A stretch of 12,904 bases of DNA from an uncultured Kiloniellales bacterium (lineage in GTDB: Bacteria; Pseudomonadota; Alphaproteobacteria; Kiloniellales; JAKSDN01): assembly GCA_937974415.1 (NCBI GenBank), contig CALJXB010000133.1:1-12904 (forward strand), in the 5' to 3' direction. Positions 6,676 through 12,904 of this stretch are shown here, in pieces. Numbering within the stretch: position 1 is the stretch's first letter; every line of letters starts with the position of its first letter. Made by a program: the position numbers and the translations under genes. The notes below the pieces were generated by a model. The model worked only from the letters and a program-made list of their open reading frames with translations. It had not been told where the DNA came from and made no database searches.

Positions 6676-7179
6676 TCACCCCTCCTTTTCGCCGCGCAGG
6701 CGCAGCCCGGTCTTCTTGAGGATCTTGGTGCTGTAGAGAACGTCGTGACCGCGGCTCGCGGCGCCCAGGAGCTCGGCAATGCGGCCGACCTTGTCGGCGA
6801 CCTCGGCTCGGTCGCGGCCGTGGACCATGGCGAAGAGGTTGTAGGGCCAGTCGGGTCGGTGCCGAGGGCGGCGGTAGCAGTGGGTGACGAAGTCGAGGGC
6901 CCCGACCCGCCGGCCGAGCTCGCCGACCCGCCCGTCCTCGACGTCCCAGACGGACATGCCGTTGGCCCGGTAGCCCAACGCGTAGTGGTTCGGAACGGCG
7001 CCGATCCGCCGGACGACGCCGAGCGATTGCAGACGTCGCAATCGTTCCATGACCTCATCGGGCGCCAGACCCAGGCCCTCGGCCACGGCGGCGTAGGGCC
7101 GCCGGCAGAGCGGCAGGCCGCCCTGGGTGGCGGCGACGATGCGCCGGTCGATGGCGTCGAAGTGAGCATTAGCCGTCAT
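6676..7179 (-). CDS. nirH: NirH, Lrp/AsnC-like siroheme decarboxylase subunit
   Basis: A cytoplasmic 167-residue protein of the NirD/L/G/H (AhbA/AhbB) family: an Lrp/AsnC-like helix-turn-helix (about 8-60) followed by a ferredoxin-like domain. The family decarboxylates siroheme to 12,18-didecarboxysiroheme. The L/H-type signature is H100-C-Y-R-R-P-R followed by DWPYNLFAMVHGRDR, shared with NirL. Position and this signature assign it as NirH, the partner of NirG. Unlike NirL it keeps the histidine before the tyrosine. The start is uncertain: ATG at 7179 gives the usual length, while GTG at 7191 would form a GTGA overlap with the nirG stop, like the ATGA junctions elsewhere in the operon. Neither has a clear ribosome site. 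The 3' end lies 4 nt before nirJ. Confidence 0.88.
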   Translation of the reverse strand: MTANAHFDAIDRRIVAATQGGLPLCRRPYAAVAEGLGLAPDEVMERLRRLQSLGVVRRIGAVPNHYALGYRANGMSVWDVEDGRVGELGRRVGALDFVTHCYRRPRHRPDWPYNLFAMVHGRDRAEVADKVGRIAELLGAASRGHDVLYSTKILKKTGLRLRGEKEG

Positions 7180-7187
7180 GGCGTGCG

Positions 7188-7664
7188 TCACGCGCTCAGT
7201 TTCAGTTCGAGGAAGAATTCTTCCTCCTTCGGCAGGTCCAAGACCGGCAGGGCGCTGCGCGCCTCGATGTCGGCGAGGACGGCGGCGATCTCCTCGGGCG
7301 TCTCGCAGGCCACCACGAACCACATGTTGAAGCGGTGGTCGCGCCGGTAGTTGTGGGCCACTTCCACATAGCCGTTCACCAGGTCGGCAACCTCGTCGAA
7401 GCGCGCCTCCGGCACCCTCATGGCGGCAAGGGTCATGGCGCCGCCCATGTTGGCGACGTTGTAGAGCGGTCCGAAGCGGCTGAGCACGCCGTCTTCGAGC
7501 AGCCGCTCAAGCCTGGCGATCACCTCCGCCTCGTCCATGCCAAGCCTGTCGGCGACCTCGGAAAAGGGCCGCTCGGCGATCGGGAAGCCGTCCTGCAGGG
7601 CGTTGATGAGGCGCCGGTCGAGGGCGTCGAGGACGTTGGGGGCGTTTGGGGCGGAACCGCTCAT
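7188..7664 (-). CDS. nirG: NirG, Lrp/AsnC-like siroheme decarboxylase subunit
   Basis: A 158-residue member of the siroheme decarboxylase family. It has a helix-turn-helix of Lrp type (about 12-62), then a ferredoxin-like domain with the D/G-type signature V-A-H104-N-Y-R-R-D-H110 and FNMWFVVA. This signature is shared with NirD and distinguishes both from NirL and NirH. The paired histidines and the tyrosine are the conserved polar residues of this region in the family. It probably works with NirH and the NirD-NirL pair on siroheme. Its ATG overlaps the nirL stop as ATGA, and GGGGGAGG lies 7 nt upstream, so the start is well supported. Assignment as NirG rather than NirD rests on order and on the shorter N-terminus. 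It is unlikely to act as a DNA-binding regulator despite the fold. Confidence 0.9.
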   Translation of the reverse strand: MSGSAPNAPNVLDALDRRLINALQDGFPIAERPFSEVADRLGMDEAEVIARLERLLEDGVLSRFGPLYNVANMGGAMTLAAMRVPEARFDEVADLVNGYVEVAHNYRRDHRFNMWFVVACETPEEIAAVLADIEARSALPVLDLPKEEEFFLELKLSA

Positions 7665-8185
7665 GCCGCCGCCTCCCCCAGGGTCCGCGCCGGCCGCGCC
7701 CCGGAGCCGTAGCGGGCGCCGCGTTGCTTGAAGCAGCGCAAGCTGAACAGCACGGCCCGGTCGCAGCCGGCCAGGCCGGCTTCGCGGGTGGCGATCTCGA
7801 CTTCATCCAGCACCTGCCGGCGGTCCTTTCCGTGGATCATGGCGAAGAGATTGTAAGGCCAGGCGGGCAGGCGCCGCGGGCGCCGGTAGCTGAGGGTCAC
7901 GAAGGGCAGTCCCGCCAGGCGCCGGCCGCAGTCATCGGCCCGCTCGCCCGGCACGTCCCAGACGACCATGGCGTTGGCCCGGTATCCGAGCTCCCGGTGC
8001 GACACCACCACGCCGAAGCGGCTGAGGGTGCCGTTCTCCTGCAGGACGGCCAGGCGCTCAAGCACCTCGTCCTCGCCGATGCCCAGTTGAGCGGCGACCC
8101 GGGCATAGGGCCTGACGGCCAGCGGCAGCCCGTCCTGCAGAACAGTCAGCAGGCGCACGTCCAAATCGGTCAGATAGGCGCTCAT
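7661..8185 (-). CDS. nirL: NirL, Lrp/AsnC-like siroheme decarboxylase subunit
   Basis: A 174-residue family member with helix-turn-helix (about 5-58) and ferredoxin-like domain. The signature T-L98-S-Y-R-R-P-R-R then AWPYNLFAMIHGKDR is the L/H type. It differs from its three paralogues in having leucine 98 where NirD, NirG and NirH have histidine before the tyrosine. NirD and NirL form a heteromer in characterised species, so activity may depend on the NirD histidine. The C-terminus carries an Arg/Ala-rich tail after CFKQRG. The ATG overlaps the nirD stop as ATGA, which implies translational coupling; the ribosome site is weak. In some bacteria nirD and nirL are fused into one gene; here they are separate, with no sign of a frameshift. 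Confidence 0.9.
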   Translation of the reverse strand: MSAYLTDLDVRLLTVLQDGLPLAVRPYARVAAQLGIGEDEVLERLAVLQENGTLSRFGVVVSHRELGYRANAMVVWDVPGERADDCGRRLAGLPFVTLSYRRPRRLPAWPYNLFAMIHGKDRRQVLDEVEIATREAGLAGCDRAVLFSLRCFKQRGARYGSGARPARTLGEAAA

Positions 8186-8673
8186 GAGATCGGAAACCCT
8201 AAGTCGACTCGGTAAGGCCGCTCGAGCGGCAGATCCAGGACCTCGAAACCGCTGCGGCACGCGATGTCGGCCAGCACCTCCATGACGTCCTGGCGGCTCG
8301 CCGCCGTCACCACGAACCAGAGATTGACGGCGTGCTCCCGTTCGTAGTTGTGGTTCACTTCGTCGTAGCCGGTGACCAGGTCCGCTACCTCGGCGAGGCG
8401 CTCCGGCGGGACGCTCATGGCGGCGAGCGTGCTCCAGCCGAGGCGGTGGGGCCGGACCACCGGCCCGACGCGCTTGACCAAGCCGCGCTCCATGAGGTCC
8501 CGGTAGACCGCCAGGACCTCGTCCTCGCCGACGCCGAGCGCTTCTGCGATCCGCGCGAAGGGCTGCGGGTCGAGGGGAAAGTCCCGTTGGAAGTCGTTCA
8601 GCAGGGCTAGTTCGAGCGGACTCAACGCCCGCTTTTCCACGCCGTTGCCGATCTGTCGGGCCGTTGCCGCCAT
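8182..8673 (-). CDS. nirD: NirD, Lrp/AsnC-like siroheme decarboxylase subunit
   Basis: A 163-residue family member. An N-terminal extension of about 15 residues precedes the helix-turn-helix (about 18-70). The ferredoxin-like domain carries the D/G-type signature V-N-H108-N-Y-E-R-E-H114 with VNLWFVVTA. The family role is decarboxylation of the C12 and C18 acetates of siroheme, with NirL as its direct partner. The start is placed at 8673, two bases after the nirF stop; a longer in-frame reading to 8808 lies inside nirF and adds non-homologous Arg-rich sequence. No strong ribosome site is seen, so expression probably depends on coupling to nirF. It overlaps nirL by 4 nt. Confidence 0.9.
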   Translation of the reverse strand: MAATARQIGNGVEKRALSPLELALLNDFQRDFPLDPQPFARIAEALGVGEDEVLAVYRDLMERGLVKRVGPVVRPHRLGWSTLAAMSVPPERLAEVADLVTGYDEVNHNYEREHAVNLWFVVTAASRQDVMEVLADIACRSGFEVLDLPLERPYRVDLGFPIS

Positions 8674-8675
8674 GG

Positions 8676-9866
8676 CTACAATCCGATGCGGTGGGCCCGA
8701 GCGGTCATGAAAATGCCGCTGGGCTTGTCGGCCGGCAGCTGAACCAGGCGCTCGAAGGTTCGGGTGTCGTAGGCCTCGATCCGGTCCTCGTCGCGCACCG
8801 ACAGCCACAGCTGCTCGCCCCGAGGCGAGAACTCCAGGTGCAACACCGCCTTGCCGGGCTTCAGCTCATGGATCACCTCGAGGGATTCCACGTCGATGAC
8901 CTGGACCACGTCGTTCTTGGGATGGGCGAAGTTGACCCAGACCTGGCGGCCGTCGGGCCGGGCGACGGCGAAAACCGGCTGGCCGTGCGTCTTCACGCGC
9001 CCGACCTCGCGCCAGGTCGCGGCCTCCAGGACCAGCACCTCGTGGCGGCCGACGGCAGGCAGGAAAATCAGATCGCCGGCCCGCGCCCAGCCTTCCAGGT
9101 GCGGCATCTTGTAGACCGGCAGCTGTTCTTCGCCCTTGCCGTAGCCGTCGAGGATGCGCCGCGCACCCGCCTCCGGTCGCCACAGGTCGACCAGCGCCAG
9201 GCCGTCCTCGCCGAACAGGCCGGCGATGTAATGGCGGCCGTCATCGGTGATGAGGGCGTCGTAGGGCTGGGACCCCACGTCCTCGAAGCGGGTGATGGCC
9301 GGCCGTGCCGGGTCGCTGAGGTCGGCGATCCAGATCTCGCCGGCATCGTAGAGGGAAAACACGAAGCGCTGGCCCGGCGCGTCGGCCAAACCGACCACTT
9401 TGGATGGGCCATTGAAGGCGTTGCTGAGCGCCGGAATGTCCGCGACCAGCTCGAGGGTCTCGCTGTCGAAAACCTTGACGCCGCCCGGATCGTAGTTGGA
9501 CACGGCGACCAGGCGGCCGTCCTGGGAGATCGCGCCGCCGATCGAATTGCCGGCCTGGACGATGCGCTTTGCGATGGCGGCGGTCAGGAGATCGACTTTG
9601 GTGAGTCCGCCGTCGCGGCCGAAGACGAAGGCGAAGCGGGCGTCGCGGGAAAACACCACCGAGGCGTGGCTGAGGTCGCCCAGGCCTTCGACCCGGGCCA
9701 CCGCCGCCTTGGCGCTGGTATCGACGATCTGGATCGTCCCGGCAGCACGTTCGACTACAACGGCGAGGTCGCCCGTGCCGCGCAGCTCCTGGGCAACGCT
9801 TGCGCCCGAAAGCAACAGGGTGGCCGTCATGACGCACCCCGCGATCCATCGTCCCAGATCCATCAT
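8676..9866 (-). CDS. nirF: NirF, d1-type propeller protein of heme d1 synthesis
   Basis: A periplasmic 396-residue protein with a Sec signal peptide (1-25, cleavage after ASVA) and an eight-bladed propeller related to the d1 domains of NirS and NirN, but without the cytochrome c domain. H67 in LSHASVVFSRDARF aligns with the d1-coordinating histidine of NirS and NirN and probably corresponds to the essential histidine described for Paracoccus NirF. The family is required for a late step of d1 formation, before NirN. The start at 9866 is chosen because it makes an ATGA overlap with nirC, has AGGAGGG upstream and begins a good signal peptide; an in-frame start at 9935 would add a Gly/Arg/Ala-rich stretch without homology. 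An IAGC tetrad at residues 8-11 looks like a lipobox but is too close to the N-terminus, so the protein is probably soluble, unlike the lipoprotein of Pseudomonas aeruginosa. Confidence 0.93.
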   Translation of the reverse strand: MMDLGRWIAGCVMTATLLLSGASVAQELRGTGDLAVVVERAAGTIQIVDTSAKAAVARVEGLGDLSHASVVFSRDARFAFVFGRDGGLTKVDLLTAAIAKRIVQAGNSIGGAISQDGRLVAVSNYDPGGVKVFDSETLELVADIPALSNAFNGPSKVVGLADAPGQRFVFSLYDAGEIWIADLSDPARPAITRFEDVGSQPYDALITDDGRHYIAGLFGEDGLALVDLWRPEAGARRILDGYGKGEEQLPVYKMPHLEGWARAGDLIFLPAVGRHEVLVLEAATWREVGRVKTHGQPVFAVARPDGRQVWVNFAHPKNDVVQVIDVESLEVIHELKPGKAVLHLEFSPRGEQLWLSVRDEDRIEAYDTRTFERLVQLPADKPSGIFMTARAHRIGL

Positions 9867-10189
9867 TGCGGCACGCCCTCCTGCAGCACCTCGACCAGCC
9901 AAGCCGCCTCCGCCGCCGATAGCTCGCCCTGCCACGGCGGCATGGGAGTGGCGGGAACGCCCTCGAGTATGACCGCGACCAGCTCTTCGCGAGACCGCTC
10001 CGCGAGGCGATCCGGCAGCAGCGGCGGCCCCAGGCCGCCCTTCATGGTCAGGCCGTGACAGGATCCGCAGTCGTGCTTGAGCCGGTGAAGCAGCTCCGCC
10101 TTGCGGGTCGCGCTCGGCTCTCCGGCGCCCGTGGCGGTCGCCGCGAGCAGGACGGACGAGGCCACGGCAAAGGCTCCGAGCCTAAGCAT
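9863..10189 (-). CDS. nirC: NirC, small periplasmic cytochrome c
   Basis: A 108-residue cytochrome c55x-type protein. Residues 1-22 are a signal peptide. Heme binds at C41-G-S-C44-H45; the probable sixth ligand is M83 in PATPMPPW. It is about the usual length for NirC. In the family it can donate electrons to cytochrome cd1 and has been proposed to accept electrons from NirN during d1 maturation. It starts 8 nt inside the nirE end and its stop overlaps the nirF start as ATGA. It resembles the cytochrome domain of NirN (shared G-LGPPLLP / GMGPALLP loop after the heme), which suggests common origin. Confidence 0.92.
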   Translation of the reverse strand: MLRLGAFAVASSVLLAATATGAGEPSATRKAELLHRLKHDCGSCHGLTMKGGLGPPLLPDRLAERSREELVAVILEGVPATPMPPWQGELSAAEAAWLVEVLQEGVPQ

Positions 10190-11006
10190 TTTGCGCCCGC
10201 TCGATCGGGTCGCCCGCGCTGCTCGGCGAGGAACGCCGGCACACCCTCAGGTCTTCGAGCACCTCGATCACGCGACCGATAATGAACAGCACCGGCGCCG
10301 GGAACGACGCGAGTTGCACTTGGTCGGCCAGGGTTGCCAAGGTCGCGACCACCAGCCGCTCGTCGTTCAAGGTGCCGTTGGCGACCGCCGCGGCCGGGGT
10401 GTCCGCCGGCAGGCCCGCCTCGATGAGGCGGCAGGCGATCTCCGAGATATGGGCAAGCCCCATGTAGACCACCAGGGTCGTTTGCGGGTCGGCCAGGCTC
10501 TGCCAATTGAGGTCGAGCGGCCGGCCGGCGCAGCAGTGCCCGGTCACGAAGCGCACGCTGGTGGCCAGGCCCCGGTGGGTGAGCGGAATGCCTGCGCTGG
10601 CCGCACAGCCCGCCGCCGCGGTGACGCCGGGCACAACCTCGCAGGCCACGCCGTGCCGCGCCAGGTGGAGCGCCTCCTCGCTGCCGCGCCCGAAGACCAG
10701 CGGATCGCCGCCCTTGAGGCGCACGACCCGGTGACCCGTCCGCGCCAGCTTGACCAGCAGCTCGTTGGTCTCGTCCTGCGGGAGGGAGTGCGCGCCGCTC
10801 GCCTTGCCGGCATAGATGCGGGCGGTGCCCGTCGGGATCAGGTCCAAGATGTCTTGGGAGATCAGGCGGTCGTAGACCACGACCTCCGCCTCCCGGAGCA
10901 AGCGCAAGGCCTTGAGGGTGAGCAGCTCTGGGTCGCCAGGCCCGGCGCCCACCAGGAAGACCGTGGGCAGCCCCGGCTCAGACATGTGAGACTCGGACTG
11001 CCGCAC
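10182..11006 (-). CDS. nirE: NirE, uroporphyrinogen-III C-methyltransferase
   Basis: A cytoplasmic 274-residue SAM-dependent methyltransferase that methylates uroporphyrinogen III at C2 and C7 to give precorrin-2, the entry point to siroheme and heme d1. Seen: VFLVGAGPGDPELLT (16-30), YDRLIS (45-50), RLKGGDPLVFGRG (96-108), VVPGVTAAAGCAASAGIPLTHRG and VVYMGLAH. It has only the methyltransferase domain, without the dehydrogenase/chelatase half of CysG. Start: GTG at 11006, chosen over the in-frame ATG at 10985 because a strong GGAGGT lies 6 nt before the GTG and none before the ATG. A cobA-type cobalamin enzyme is indistinguishable by motifs, but the position between nirS and nirC settles it. 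It lies 34 nt after nirS and overlaps nirC by 8 nt. Confidence 0.93.
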   Translation of the reverse strand: MRQSESHMSEPGLPTVFLVGAGPGDPELLTLKALRLLREAEVVVYDRLISQDILDLIPTGTARIYAGKASGAHSLPQDETNELLVKLARTGHRVVRLKGGDPLVFGRGSEEALHLARHGVACEVVPGVTAAAGCAASAGIPLTHRGLATSVRFVTGHCCAGRPLDLNWQSLADPQTTLVVYMGLAHISEIACRLIEAGLPADTPAAAVANGTLNDERLVVATLATLADQVQLASFPAPVLFIIGRVIEVLEDLRVCRRSSPSSAGDPIERAQNA

Positions 11007-11040
11007 GGTCTTACCTCCAAGGTCCTCAATCGCAGCCGGA

Positions 11041-12861
<1,821 letters not shown>

Positions 12862-12904
12862 GGGGCGGCCGTGTGGTGCGATTTAGAGTGCCTCGATCTG
12901 GCAG

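Noticed and set aside
7188..8673. nirD/L/G/H as transcription regulators of the Lrp/AsnC family
   Set aside because: The fold is shared, but the HNY/CYRRPR signatures and the position in the nir operon identify them as siroheme decarboxylase subunits.
9834..9845. Lipobox-like IAGC at NirF residues 8-11
   Set aside because: Too near the N-terminus with no hydrophobic segment before it; a normal signal peptidase I site follows at residue 25.

Overview
The window is a high-GC piece of a proteobacterial, most likely alphaproteobacterial, genome. It carries a dissimilatory nitrite reduction locus of the cytochrome cd1 (nirS) type. The alphaproteobacterial guess rests on a C4-pathway 5-aminolevulinate synthase (hemA) that resembles Rhodobacter-type enzymes throughout, and on the gene order nirS-E-C-F-D-L-G-H-J-N, which is the order known from Paracoccus. 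I do not assign a genus. Every gene I accept is on the minus strand, so transcription runs from high to low coordinates. The long plus-strand open frames are antisense shadows of these genes.

Layout in transcription order. At 12820-12861 lies an FNR/DNR-type promoter, followed by nirS (cytochrome cd1 nitrite reductase). After 34 nt comes a nearly gap-free run: nirE (uroporphyrinogen-III methyltransferase), nirC (cytochrome c), nirF, nirD, nirL, nirG, nirH, nirJ (radical SAM) and nirN (c/d1-type dehydrogenase). Two further genes are packed onto the end: a CbiX/CbiK-like tetrapyrrole metal chelatase and a DUF4202 protein. Junctions are overlaps or gaps of a few bases, so this looks like one transcript of twelve genes. 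A perfect FNR box overlaps the last stop codon and drives a Crp/Fnr-family regulator. A third FNR box drives a small class I cytochrome c, with hemA 48 nt downstream and cut by the window edge.

How the parts fit. HemA makes the precursor of all tetrapyrroles. NirE makes precorrin-2. The chelatase-like protein could insert iron to give siroheme. NirD/L/G/H remove two acetate carboxyls, NirJ does the radical chemistry on the propionates, NirF acts late, and NirN forms the acrylate double bond of heme d1, which is loaded into NirS. The small cytochrome c, and perhaps NirC, are plausible electron carriers. The Fnr-like protein plausibly senses NO or anoxia and controls the three promoters, including its own. 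Precorrin-2 dehydrogenase is the one step with no candidate here.

The best leads are the chelatase-like gene, whose N-terminal half has lost its catalytic histidines while the C-terminal half keeps them; the DUF4202 gene as an unassigned partner in the nir operon; and the three FNR boxes with identical spacing to a -10 element. No RNA genes, mobile elements or CRISPR arrays were seen, and no gene-free stretch exceeds 300 bases.
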